Assembly: GCA_902775475.1 (NCBI GenBank)
Contig: CACYME010000015.1
Span: forward strand, 1 to 64,000
Length of the DNA: 64,000 bases
Direction of reading: 5' to 3'
Origin: an uncultured Prevotellaceae bacterium
Lineage (GTDB): Bacteria; Bacteroidota; Bacteroidia; Bacteroidales; Bacteroidaceae
Shown: in pieces, positions 28,332-37,148 of the stretch
Layout: every line of letters starts with the position of its first letter
Numbering within the stretch: the stretch's first letter is position 1
Notes under the pieces: model-generated
Database searches by the model: none
The model's input: the letters and a program-made list of their open reading frames with translations, nothing else
Told to the model about the DNA's origin: nothing
Made by a program: the position numbers and the translations under genes

Positions 28332-30059
28332 ATGAACATATTAGAACTTTCAGAACAAGAGATACTGCGCCGCCAGTCGCTCGACGAGTTGCGACGTCTG
28401 GGCATTGACCCCTACCCTGCTGCCGAATATCCCACCAACGCCTTCTCGACGGAAATCATTGACAGCTTCAAGGACGATGAGGAGCCGCGCGAGGTGTGCA
28501 TCGCAGGCCGCATGATGAGCCGCCGCGTGATGGGCAAGGCCTCATTCGTGGAACTGCAAGACTCGAAGGGTCGCATTCAGGTCTACGTCACCCGCGACGA
28601 CATCTGTCCGGAGGAGAACAAGGACCTGTATAATGTGTTTTTCAAGAAGTTGCTCGACATTGGTGACTTCGTGGGTGTGAAGGGTTTCGTGTTCCGTACG
28701 CAGACGGGCGAAATTAGCGTTCACGCTAAGGAGCTGACGCTGCTGTCGAAGAGTCTGAAGCCGCTGCCCATCGTGAAGTATAAAGATGGCGTGGCCTACG
28801 ACAAGTTCGACGATCCAGAACTGCGCTATCGCCAGCGCTATGTCGACCTGGTGGTGAACGATGGCGTGAAGGAGACATTCCTGCAGCGTGCCACCGTCAT
28901 TCGCACCATCCGCCGTGTGCTCGACGAGGCCGGCTACACCGAGGTGGAGACGCCTACGCTGCAGTCGATAGCCGGTGGTGCCTCGGCCCGCCCGTTCATG
29001 ACGCATTTCAATGCCCTCGACCAGGACATGTACATGCGTATTGCCACCGAGCTCTATCTGAAGCGCCTCATCGTAGGAGGCTTCGAGGGCGTCTACGAGA
29101 TTGGCAAGAACTTCCGTAACGAAGGCATGGACCGCAACCACAATCCGGAGTTCACTTGCATGGAGCTTTACGTGCAGTATAAGGACTATAACTGGATGAT
29201 GTCGTTCACTGAGAAGCTGCTTGAGACCGTCTGCATCGCTGTGAACGGTAAGCCCGAAAGAGAAATTGACGGACAGATAGTTTCGTTCAAGGCTCCCTAT
29301 CGCCGGCTGCCCATCCTCGATGCCATCAAGGAGAAGACGGGGTTTGACTGCGACGGGAAGACCGAAGAGGATATTCGGACCTTCTGCCTCTCGAAGGGCA
29401 TGGAAGTAGACGAGACCATGGGCAAGGGCAAGCTCATCGACGAACTCTTCGGCGAGTTCTGCGAAGGCACGTTTATCCAGCCTACATTCATCACCGACTA
29501 CCCAGTCGAGATGTCGCCATTAACAAAAATGCACCGCTCGAAGCCCGGCTTGACGGAACGTTTTGAGCTGATGGTGAACGGCAAGGAGCTGGCCAACGCC
29601 TACTCGGAGCTGAATGACCCCATCGACCAAGAGGAACGTTTCAAGGAGCAGATGCGACTGGCCGACAAGGGCGACGACGAGGCTATGATTATCGATCAGG
29701 ATTTCCTGCGTGCTTTGCAGTATGGCATGCCCCCCACCTCGGGCATCGGCATCGGCATCGACCGCCTGGTGATGCTCATGACGGGCAAGACGTTCATCCA
29801 GGAAGTACTCTTCTTCCCCCAGATGAAGCCCGAGAAGAAGGCACCGCAGAGCAGCATCAAGGAATGGGCCGAGATAGGCGTCAGCGAAGACTGGGTCTAC
29901 GTGCTGCGCAAGGCTGGCTTCTACCTTCTCCAGGACATCAAGGACGAGAAGCCTCAGGGCCTTCAGCAGAAAATTGGCGACATCGTAAAGAAATATAAGC
30001 TGGAGCTGCAGAAGCCCAGTGTCGACGAGGTGCAGGCATGGATAGCTGCGGTAGGATAG
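28332..30059 (+). CDS. lysS: Lysine-tRNA ligase (class II)
   Basis: 575-residue LysRS: N-terminal OB-fold anticodon domain (about 55-160), then the class II core with [37 protein letters not shown] (motif 2) and [15 protein letters not shown] (motif 3). The C-terminus extends some 70 residues beyond the typical bacterial enzyme ([25 protein letters not shown] onward), common in Bacteroidetes. The 3' end overlaps gpsA by 22 bp. Confidence 0.97.
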   Translation: MNILELSEQEILRRQSLDELRRLGIDPYPAAEYPTNAFSTEIIDSFKDDEEPREVCIAGRMMSRRVMGKASFVELQDSKGRIQVYVTRDDICPEENKDLYNVFFKKLLDIGDFVGVKGFVFRTQTGEISVHAKELTLLSKSLKPLPIVKYKDGVAYDKFDDPELRYRQRYVDLVVNDGVKETFLQRATVIRTIRRVLDEAGYTEVETPTLQSIAGGASARPFMTHFNALDQDMYMRIATELYLKRLIVGGFEGVYEIGKNFRNEGMDRNHNPEFTCMELYVQYKDYNWMMSFTEKLLETVCIAVNGKPEREIDGQIVSFKAPYRRLPILDAIKEKTGFDCDGKTEEDIRTFCLSKGMEVDETMGKGKLIDELFGEFCEGTFIQPTFITDYPVEMSPLTKMHRSKPGLTERFELMVNGKELANAYSELNDPIDQEERFKEQMRLADKGDDEAMIIDQDFLRALQYGMPPTSGIGIGIDRLVMLMTGKTFIQEVLFFPQMKPEKKAPQSSIKEWAEIGVSEDWVYVLRKAGFYLLQDIKDEKPQGLQQKIGDIVKKYKLELQKPSVDEVQAWIAAVG

Positions 30060-31033
30060 CCATCATAGGAGGCGGTTCATGGGCCACGGCCATTGCCAAG
30101 ATTGTGGTGGGACACACGCATCACATTGGCTGGTACATGCGGCGGGAAGACCAGATAGAGGACTTCCGCCGTATGGGCCATAACCCCAGCTATCTCACCA
30201 GCGTACACTTCGACATCCAGCAGATTGATTTCTACAGCGACTTGAACAAAGTAGTGGCCGACCACGACACCCTTGTCTTCGTCGTGCCTTCGCCCTACCT
30301 GAAGCACCATTTGCGGAAGCTGAAGACCCGGCTGAAAGACAAGTTCATCGTCACTGCCATCAAAGGTATTGTGCCCGATGAGAATCTTATCTGCTCAGAG
30401 TATTTCCATCAAGCCTTCGACGTGCCATACGACCAGCTGGCTTGTCTTGGAGGGCCTTCACATGCCGAGGAGGTGGCGCTGGAACGCCTTAGCTATCTCA
30501 CCGTGGGGTGTTCTGACCTACAGAAAGCACAGGCTTTTGCTGATGTGCTCGCCAGTCCTTATATTAAGACAAAGACATCTACTGACGTCATTGGCATAGA
30601 GTATTCCTCGGTATTGAAGAATGTCTATGCCATCGCTGCTGGCATCTGTGGTGGTCTGAAGTTCGGCGACAACTTCCAAGCCGTGCTGATGTCGAACGCC
30701 GTACAGGAGATGGCTCGTTTCCTACAAGCTGTCCATCCCATTGAGCGCAACGTCTATGATAGCGTCTACTTGGGCGACCTCCTGGTGACGGGCTACTCGA
30801 ATTTCTCGCGTAACCGTGTCTTTGGAACCATGATTGGAAAGGGCTATTCTGTCAAGTCGGCTCAGATGGAGATGGAAATGATTGCAGAAGGCTACTTTGG
30901 TACGAAGTGCATGAAGGAAATCAACCGCCACTGGCATGTGAACATGCCCATCCTCGATGCCGTATATAATATATTGTACGAACGCATCACCCCGCAAATA
31001 GAAATCAAGCTGCTCACCGATTCGTTCCGATAA
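30038..31033 (+). CDS. gpsA: Glycerol-3-phosphate dehydrogenase [NAD(P)+]
   Basis: Reduces dihydroxyacetone phosphate to sn-glycerol-3-phosphate for phospholipid synthesis. 331 residues. The N-terminal Rossmann loop is [14 protein letters not shown]; the conserved catalytic-region strands are [17 protein letters not shown] and [19 protein letters not shown]. The ATG at 30038 lies within the last codons of lysS (22-bp overlap), the only start that leaves the nucleotide-binding strand intact. Codon bias is weaker than in serS and lysS. Confidence 0.95.
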   Translation: MDSCGRIAIIGGGSWATAIAKIVVGHTHHIGWYMRREDQIEDFRRMGHNPSYLTSVHFDIQQIDFYSDLNKVVADHDTLVFVVPSPYLKHHLRKLKTRLKDKFIVTAIKGIVPDENLICSEYFHQAFDVPYDQLACLGGPSHAEEVALERLSYLTVGCSDLQKAQAFADVLASPYIKTKTSTDVIGIEYSSVLKNVYAIAAGICGGLKFGDNFQAVLMSNAVQEMARFLQAVHPIERNVYDSVYLGDLLVTGYSNFSRNRVFGTMIGKGYSVKSAQMEMEMIAEGYFGTKCMKEINRHWHVNMPILDAVYNILYERITPQIEIKLLTDSFR

Positions 31034-31079
31034 TCCTGAACAGGATTCTGCAATCAGGCGGAATAGCGATGCAGAAAGA

Positions 31080-31119
31080 AAAGTGGGCACCCTTCATCAT
31101 GAGGGTGCCCACTTTCTTG
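31080..31119. terminator. Bidirectional terminator between gpsA and nqrF
   Basis: A 14-bp perfect stem: AAAGTGGGCACCCT at 31080-31093 pairs with 31102-31115, followed by TTTCTTGTT. It is A-rich on the other flank and lies between convergent genes. Confidence 0.85.
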
Positions 31120-31135
31120 TTGTCGTGGAAATTGA

Positions 31136-32404
31136 TTATCCTCCGAAATTGTCGTACATGATGCTCTCCGGGTCAACGCCAAGCGAGTCGAGCATCGAGA
31201 CGACAGCAGCTGACATCGGGCCAGGACCACACATGTAGTATTCAACATCTTCAGGAGCCTCATGGTCCTTCAGATAGGTGTTAAGCATCACCTGATGAAC
31301 GAAGCCGGGGGTGTACTTCACGCCTGCTGCATCGGCTGCGGGGTCGGGACGGTCGAGGGCAAGATGGAAGTGGAAGTTGGGGAATTCCTTCTCTAAGCCC
31401 AGGAAATCGTCGAGATAGAACACTTCGTTCAGGGCGCGCGCTCCGTAGAAATAGTGCATCTCGCGGTCGGTGGTGTGAAGTGTCTTCGTCATGTGCATAA
31501 TCTGCGCACGCAGAGGTGCCATACCAGCACCACCGCCAACCCAGATCATCTCTTTCTTTGAATCGAAATGCGGGTGGAAGTCGCCGAAGGGACCGCTCAT
31601 GATGACCTTGTCGCCAGGTTTCAGCGAGAAGATGTAGGACGAGGCAATACCTGGGTTGACCTCCATGAAGCCGCTCTTGTCGGGCTTGAACGGTGGTGTT
31701 GCGATACGCACGGTAAGCATGAAGACGTCGCCCTCAGCGGGATAGTTGGCCATAGAGTAGGCTCGGATGGTAGGCTCGGGGTTCTTACACTTCAAGGGGA
31801 ACATCTTGAACTTCTCCCACGAAGGCAGGTATTCGGCACCGATGAGGCTCTTGTCGAAGTCCTTGTCGTAGTCGATACAGTCGAAGGCAGGAATCTTTAT
31901 CTGGGCATAGGAGCCGGGCAGGAAGTCCATGTGCTCACCCGGAGGCAGCTGAACCTTGAACTCCTTGATGAACGTTGCCACGTTCTTGTTGGAGATGACG
32001 GTACACTCGTATTCCTTGACGCCGAGGATGCTTTCGTCGACATGGATTTTCAGGTCGCCTTTTACCTTACACTGGCATCCCAGACGCCATCCGGCCTTTA
32101 TCTCCTTGCGGGTGAAGTGAGGACGCTCAGAGTCGAGGATTTCTCCCCCACCCTCCAAAACTTGTACTTTGCATTGTCCGCAACTGGCTTTTCCACCGCA
32201 GGCAGAGGGAAGGAAAACGCCGTTCTCATTCAGCGTTGACATCAGGCTGTTGCCCTGAGGTACGCTGATGGTGCGGTCGCCATTGATTTCTATGCTAACA
32301 TTTCCACTTGGGCTTAAATACTTCTTAGCCACAAGCAGGATGATGACAATGGCAATGATTGTCACCAAGAATACTAATATACTGTATATTATAAACTGTG
32401 CCAT
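31136..32404 (-). CDS. nqrF: Na+-translocating NADH:quinone reductase subunit F
   Basis: NADH-input subunit of Na+-NQR in the inner membrane. 422 residues: an N-terminal membrane helix (about 5-26), then a [2Fe-2S] ferredoxin domain with Cys69, Cys75, Cys78 and a fourth Cys in RLGCQC (110/112). The ferredoxin-reductase domain has RAYSMANYPAE (FAD binding) and GGAGMAPLRAQI (NAD binding). Last gene of the nqrA-F operon. Confidence 0.97.
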   Translation of the reverse strand: MAQFIIYSILVFLVTIIAIVIILLVAKKYLSPSGNVSIEINGDRTISVPQGNSLMSTLNENGVFLPSACGGKASCGQCKVQVLEGGGEILDSERPHFTRKEIKAGWRLGCQCKVKGDLKIHVDESILGVKEYECTVISNKNVATFIKEFKVQLPPGEHMDFLPGSYAQIKIPAFDCIDYDKDFDKSLIGAEYLPSWEKFKMFPLKCKNPEPTIRAYSMANYPAEGDVFMLTVRIATPPFKPDKSGFMEVNPGIASSYIFSLKPGDKVIMSGPFGDFHPHFDSKKEMIWVGGGAGMAPLRAQIMHMTKTLHTTDREMHYFYGARALNEVFYLDDFLGLEKEFPNFHFHLALDRPDPAADAAGVKYTPGFVHQVMLNTYLKDHEAPEDVEYYMCGPGPMSAAVVSMLDSLGVDPESIMYDNFGG

Positions 32405-32410
32405 GATTCC

Positions 32411-33037
32411 TTAGATGTTAAGTCCTGAGAAACACATCATGGCCATGGCCATGAGTCCCACGGTGATGAATGTTATTCCAAGTCCCTGCAGTGGTTTGGG
32501 CACGTCGCAATACTGCATCTTCTCACGGATAGCGCCTAGTGACACGATGGCCAGCGTCCAGCCAAGACCGGAGCCAATGGCATAGACCATGGCATCCCAG
32601 ACGGAAGTGATGGCCTGCGTATTTGTCGGGTCGAGCAGAATTCGCTGCTGCATGAAGAGTGATGCACCCATGATGGCGCAGTTCACTGCGATGAGCGGAA
32701 GGAAGATGCCCAGGGCTGCATAAAGCGAGGGACTGTACTTCTCAACCACCATCTCAACCAGTTGCACGATGCCAGCAATGACGGCGATGAAAAGGATGAA
32801 ACTGAGGTAGCTGAGATCGACACCTTCTACGAGGCAGTTGGGGCCTAACACCTTTGTCTGCAACAGGTAGTCCACGGGAACAGTAACAAAGAGCACGAAG
32901 GTGACGGCCATGCCCAGTCCCAGCGAAGTCTTAACGTTCTTCGAAACGGCAAGATAGGAGCACATGCCGAGGAAGAAAGCGAATATCATGTTGTCGACGA
33001 AAATCGACCTGAAGAATAAACTTATTGCGTGTTCCAT
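32411..33037 (-). CDS. nqrE: Na+-NQR subunit E
   Basis: Membrane subunit, 208 residues with six predicted helices. NqrE carries conserved cysteines that, with NqrD, hold an intramembrane iron centre; [10 protein letters not shown] and [10 protein letters not shown] are the characteristic cysteine-containing segments. It lies 3 bp downstream of nqrD and 6 bp upstream of nqrF. Confidence 0.97.
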   Translation of the reverse strand: MEHAISLFFRSIFVDNMIFAFFLGMCSYLAVSKNVKTSLGLGMAVTFVLFVTVPVDYLLQTKVLGPNCLVEGVDLSYLSFILFIAVIAGIVQLVEMVVEKYSPSLYAALGIFLPLIAVNCAIMGASLFMQQRILLDPTNTQAITSVWDAMVYAIGSGLGWTLAIVSLGAIREKMQYCDVPKPLQGLGITFITVGLMAMAMMCFSGLNI

Positions 33038-33040
33038 AAC

Positions 33041-33664
33041 TTATTTCTCTTTATAAAAGTAAGCACGATGAATCCAAATGACGATACCAACGAGTATGAG
33101 TGCCATGGCTGGCATAGTCATCATCCCATTGTTGATGTAGCCGGCCTCATAAGCCCCATCGGGAATAATCTGGAAGCCCAGTAGCGAGCCACGACCAAAG
33201 AATTCACGGACAGCTCCAACGATGATCAGAATCATGGCGTAGCCCAGGCCATTGCCTATACCGTCGAGAAACGAAGGCCAAGGTTTGTTCTGCATAGCGA
33301 AGGCTTCAAGACGGCCCATGAGAATACAGTTGGTAATGATAAGTCCCACGTAGACCGAGAGCTGAACGCTGACGTCATAGACAAACGCCTTCAGTACCTG
33401 GCTGACAATAGTCACCAAGGCGGCAACAACTACAAGCTGAACCACAATACGAATGCGATTAGGAATAGTGTTTCGCAGGATGGAAATAATCACGTTTGCG
33501 AAAGCGGTGATGACCGTTACGGCCAAGCCCATCACGATAGCAGGCTTCAGCTGGCTGGTGACGGCCAGAGCCGAGCAGATGCCAAGAACTTGAACAAGTA
33601 TCGGATGATCGAGGTTTAGAGGATTGGTCAGAGCCTCTTTGTTTTGTTTGCTAAATAGTGCCAT
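33041..33664 (-). CDS. nqrD: Na+-NQR subunit D
   Basis: Membrane subunit, 207 residues with six predicted helices. LGICSALAVTSQLKPA and TNCILMGRLEAFAM are the paired cysteine segments typical of NqrD/RnfE. Adjacent genes are 3 bp away on each side. Pairs with NqrE around the intramembrane iron site. Confidence 0.97.
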   Translation of the reverse strand: MALFSKQNKEALTNPLNLDHPILVQVLGICSALAVTSQLKPAIVMGLAVTVITAFANVIISILRNTIPNRIRIVVQLVVVAALVTIVSQVLKAFVYDVSVQLSVYVGLIITNCILMGRLEAFAMQNKPWPSFLDGIGNGLGYAMILIIVGAVREFFGRGSLLGFQIIPDGAYEAGYINNGMMTMPAMALILVGIVIWIHRAYFYKEK

Positions 33665-33667
33665 AGA

Positions 33668-34462
33668 TTATTCCTCCTTAGCTTTAAGTTCATGTTTTGT
33701 GCAGCAGTCCTTGGGCTCGTCGCCAGTACAGCAGGTATCTGTTTTCTCCGTTTCGCAGCAAGCAGCTTTCTCAGTACCGCAGCAGTCTGTTTCCTCCTTT
33801 CCACAACAGTCGGCTTTCTCCTTACCACAGCAGTCAGCGTGCGATGTGTTGAAGAATCGCTGCGCTACAACCTTCAGGCCTTGCTTGAGCATATCGTTCA
33901 CACCATTACTGGTCAACGTGGCACCTGTCACGCAGTCCACCTGCGTCTCAGGATCCTCCACGTTCTTCACGACAGACAGGGCCACATCGCCATTGGCAAA
34001 AACTTTCTTGCCGATAAACTTCTCCTGCCAGGCCTGCGAGTCCTTGATTTCTGCACCGAGACCAGCCGTCTCGCTCTCGTGGTTGAAATAGGCACCATAG
34101 ACGGTGGGATTGTCCTCGCCATTAATAGCGATATAACCGCTAATTCCACCCCAAAGACCCATACCCTTCAGGCTAATGACCATGATTTCTTCGCCATTGA
34201 CAAGACAGGCATAAACTTTCTGCCCATCAATGTCAGTCTCGGCCTTCACCACTTCGGCATACTTGGCTTCAGCGGCAGCATCATCAAGCCCGCGAAGGTT
34301 CAGCGAGTTGAGAATCTGCTTTTTTACGTCGAGTGCAACGTTAGCCTCCTGTTTGTCCTTCAATGATGACGACACAAAAGCCAACAAGAAAGCAACTACG
34401 ACTACAAGTATCGTACTATAAATAATGATGTACGCATTTGAGTTTGTATTCAGCTTGCTCAT
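33668..34462 (-). CDS. nqrC: Na+-NQR subunit C with cysteine-pair repeat tail
   Basis: Periplasm-facing flavoprotein of the pump. 264 residues: one N-terminal membrane helix (about 11-31), an FMN domain, and the ApbE flavinylation motif DCVTGAT with acceptor Thr182. Beyond residue 205 the protein continues in an unusual tail of six Cys-Cys pairs at 211, 219, 227, 235, 244 and 253, spaced 8-9 residues apart and separated by Lys/Glu/Asp (DCCGKEKADCCGKEE type). The tail is in frame to a normal stop, 3 bp before nqrD. NqrC start overlaps the nqrB stop by 4 bp. The core assignment is certain; the tail's role is unknown. Confidence 0.96.
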   Translation of the reverse strand: MSKLNTNSNAYIIIYSTILVVVVAFLLAFVSSSLKDKQEANVALDVKKQILNSLNLRGLDDAAAEAKYAEVVKAETDIDGQKVYACLVNGEEIMVISLKGMGLWGGISGYIAINGEDNPTVYGAYFNHESETAGLGAEIKDSQAWQEKFIGKKVFANGDVALSVVKNVEDPETQVDCVTGATLTSNGVNDMLKQGLKVVAQRFFNTSHADCCGKEKADCCGKEETDCCGTEKAACCETEKTDTCCTGDEPKDCCTKHELKAKEE

Positions 34463-35628
34463 TTTGTACCTCCTCTCTTCATACGTTTAGCAATATTACG
34501 TTCCACTACAAAATGGTCAATGGTGGGAGCAAACATGTTCATCAGTAAAATGGCGAGCATCATGCCCTCAGGATATCCAGGATTCATCACACGAATCACT
34601 ATGGCCATTATACCGATGAGCAGGCCGTAAATCCATTTGCCCGTCTCAGTGCGTGCAGATGTGACGGGATCCGTAGCCATGAATACAGCACCGAAAGCGA
34701 AACCGCCCAGCGCCAAATGCTCATACCAAGGAATAGGCGTACTTCCTGTCTGTTCGAAAAGACATGCTGTGAGTGCTCCACCCACGAAGACGCTAAGCAT
34801 GGTCTTCCACGAGGCGATGCCAGTGATGAGCAGCAGCAGTGCACCTAAAGCGATGGCGACGACACTCGTCTCGCCTATGCTCCCAGGAATGAATCCACAA
34901 ATCATATCACAAAGGCTTGTGCCAGCCTCAACAGGATTTGTGCCTTGTCCCACTGTTGCCAACGGAGTGGCCTGAGTAAATCCATCAACCAACGTGTTTC
35001 CTAAACCAAAAATTTGCTCGTCGGCTACCCATACTTTGTCTCCACTCATCATGCTTGGATAAGCAAAGAACAAGAACGCACGGCAGATAAGCGCAGGATT
35101 GAAAATGTTCATTCCTGTTCCGCCGAATATTTCCTTGCCGATGATGACGGCAAAGGCCACAGCAATAGCCAGTATCCATAAGGGACAGTTTACAGGGATA
35201 ATCATCGGGATAAGAATACCCGATACCAGAAATCCTTCTTGTATTTCTTCTCCCTTCCACTGTGCCCATGCAAACTCAATGCCCAAGCCCACGATATAGC
35301 TGACCAGTATCTTCGGAAGAACTGCAAAAAAACCAAAGAAGAAAAGCTCAAAGAAGCCTGCATTCTCAATTGTACCAGCTGCCGTATAATTCTGGTAGCC
35401 AATATTGTACATTCCAAAAAGTAAAGCAGGCATCAAAGCGATTACCACCATACTCATGATGCGCTTTGAGTCAATAGCATCATGGATATGCACACCGTTC
35501 CTCGCCGTTTTATTTGGCACATAGAGGAAAGTCTCAAAGCCGTCAAAGAGCGAATGCAAAGCATGGAGTTTTCCTCCCTCTTCGAAATTTGGCTTTATCC
35601 TATTAAGATAGTTTCTTAATGCGCTCAT
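34459..35628 (-). CDS. nqrB: Na+-NQR subunit B
   Basis: Largest membrane subunit, 389 residues with about ten helices. It carries covalent FMN and contributes to Na+ translocation. The flavinylation motif appears as DGFTQAT with acceptor Thr221 (Gln replaces the usual Gly before Ala). FGGTGMNIFNPALICRAFLFF is a hallmark segment. It lies between nqrA (5 bp) and nqrC (4-bp overlap). Confidence 0.97.
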   Translation of the reverse strand: MSALRNYLNRIKPNFEEGGKLHALHSLFDGFETFLYVPNKTARNGVHIHDAIDSKRIMSMVVIALMPALLFGMYNIGYQNYTAAGTIENAGFFELFFFGFFAVLPKILVSYIVGLGIEFAWAQWKGEEIQEGFLVSGILIPMIIPVNCPLWILAIAVAFAVIIGKEIFGGTGMNIFNPALICRAFLFFAYPSMMSGDKVWVADEQIFGLGNTLVDGFTQATPLATVGQGTNPVEAGTSLCDMICGFIPGSIGETSVVAIALGALLLLITGIASWKTMLSVFVGGALTACLFEQTGSTPIPWYEHLALGGFAFGAVFMATDPVTSARTETGKWIYGLLIGIMAIVIRVMNPGYPEGMMLAILLMNMFAPTIDHFVVERNIAKRMKRGGTK

Positions 35629-35633
35629 AGTTG

Positions 35634-36977
35634 TTATGCGTTTTCTTTACGTAAATTGTTCAATCCCTCACGCACGATACGCTGTAGTTCCAATTTCGAG
35701 GAGTCTACAAATTCTGCCAACGCAAAATCTTCAGGACTGACTTCATAAATACCCAGCTGTTCCATCTTATCGATGTCGCCAGTAATGATAGCCTTTATGA
35801 GATACTCACCATAGATATCCATTGGCAGCACCCGGTCGTATTCGCCACTCATAATCATGTGGCGCTCGCCGCCTTTGATACGGGCATCGAGAGCATACCG
35901 TTTCTTTCCCTGAAGCCATGAGAAATAGCTCCTATTTACCGAGAATTGCTTCAGACGCGGCATAATCCATCCGGCAAATTCATCGGCATCGTCGCCTTCT
36001 GGAATCACAGTGATTTCACTGCTGTGAGCACCAAGGAAACCTTCTTTGGAAGTCAGATAGCCAGTTAACACATTGCCATTTATAACCCGTACATGATGAT
36101 TTGAATCGTAAGAATTGGAAAGCAAAGTTCCCAGTTCCTCTCCGACAAGCATTTCGACGTGACATGGTGTCTTCACCTCGCTGCCACACAGTGCAACCAG
36201 TCGGCGAAGGTCAACTTTTCCAGTATTGAAAAGACGACCGATAAAAAGTACAACCGTAGGATCGCCAATAGTCCATACCACTTCACCCTTATTAACAGGG
36301 TTCAGGTGATTCACCTGTACGCCTACATTACCAGCCGGACATGGTCCATCAAACACGGTCACTTCAGCATCCTTTACGTTCAGCAGTGCGGAATCTGGTC
36401 CAACTCCCAGATAGACCTTCGCAATCTTGGATAAAGCCGTCAGACCGGTCTGGAAATCCTGTTCCTGTCCTTTCACTTCCATTTCAAAGCTACAAGCCAG
36501 CGGTTTGTCGCGTAAAGCAGAAACAAAAATTGCCTTTGGCAGCGTCGTCGGATTGGTTGAGACTGCATAAGGCAATTGATTGATATATCCAAAGATACCA
36601 GCTTCAAGGAGTGCATCTATGACTGCTTTTCCGTCCATTTTTGCAGCTTCCTTCTTGCCGTAGTCTACGTAAACCTGCTCCTTGTCGGCTTCCACCTTAA
36701 CACAGAGCACTTTCCTTCGCTCGCCTCGCTCTACAGCAGTCACTTTACCGCTGACAGGCGAAGCAAACCTCACTTCGGGATACTGCTTGTTGACAAAAAG
36801 CGCATCCCCGGCTTTTACCACATCACCCTCTTTGACGACCACCTTGGGAGTTACTCCCTCAAAGTCATCGGGAACCAATGCGTACTTCCCATTCGACTTT
36901 AAGCTGAGTTTTGTCTCGGCGGCTTCACCTTGAAGATGAATGTTCAAACCCTTTCGCAGCTTAATTACATTTGCCAT
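35634..36977 (-). CDS. nqrA: Na+-NQR subunit A
   Basis: Soluble cytoplasmic subunit that binds ubiquinone-type quinone near NqrB. 447 residues of the expected length, with the N-terminal IKLRKGLNIHLQGEAA, the FASPVSGKVTAVERGERR biotinyl-lipoyl-like hairpin, and DGPCPAGNVGVQVNHLNPV. First gene of nqrABCDEF; promoter box at 37018-37025, leader about 35 nt. Divergent from tamB. Confidence 0.97.
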   Translation of the reverse strand: MANVIKLRKGLNIHLQGEAAETKLSLKSNGKYALVPDDFEGVTPKVVVKEGDVVKAGDALFVNKQYPEVRFASPVSGKVTAVERGERRKVLCVKVEADKEQVYVDYGKKEAAKMDGKAVIDALLEAGIFGYINQLPYAVSTNPTTLPKAIFVSALRDKPLACSFEMEVKGQEQDFQTGLTALSKIAKVYLGVGPDSALLNVKDAEVTVFDGPCPAGNVGVQVNHLNPVNKGEVVWTIGDPTVVLFIGRLFNTGKVDLRRLVALCGSEVKTPCHVEMLVGEELGTLLSNSYDSNHHVRVINGNVLTGYLTSKEGFLGAHSSEITVIPEGDDADEFAGWIMPRLKQFSVNRSYFSWLQGKKRYALDARIKGGERHMIMSGEYDRVLPMDIYGEYLIKAIITGDIDKMEQLGIYEVSPEDFALAEFVDSSKLELQRIVREGLNNLRKENA

Positions 36978-37017
36978 TTTTATTGTTATTGTTTGATAAA
37001 ATCTTCCATAACGTGTG

Positions 37018-37025
37018 CAAAATTA
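37018..37025 (-). promoter_or_regulatory. -7 promoter box of the nqr operon
   Basis: TAATTTTG on the minus strand, 41 bp before the nqrA ATG. It is 65 bp from the divergent tamB box. Confidence 0.6.
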
Positions 37026-37089
37026 ATAAAAATTAGTAAGACAGCGAAGAAAAAAACTTCGAAAATGGCAAAAAGAAAACTTTTTGTCG

Positions 37090-37097
37090 TAATTTTG
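37090..37097 (+). promoter_or_regulatory. -7 promoter box of tamB
   Basis: TAATTTTG on the plus strand, 51 bp before the chosen ATG. Confidence 0.55.
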
Positions 37098-37148
37098 CAA
37101 CAAAAAAGAAAAGCGTTGGCATTATTTGCCACCTCGAAGTAGCGAATT

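Noticed and set aside
33668..33845. Cys-rich NqrC tail as a frameshift artefact
   Set aside because: The periodic CC units are encoded in the same frame as the FMN domain and end in a stop 3 bp before nqrD, so a frameshift would be unlikely to create the regularity.
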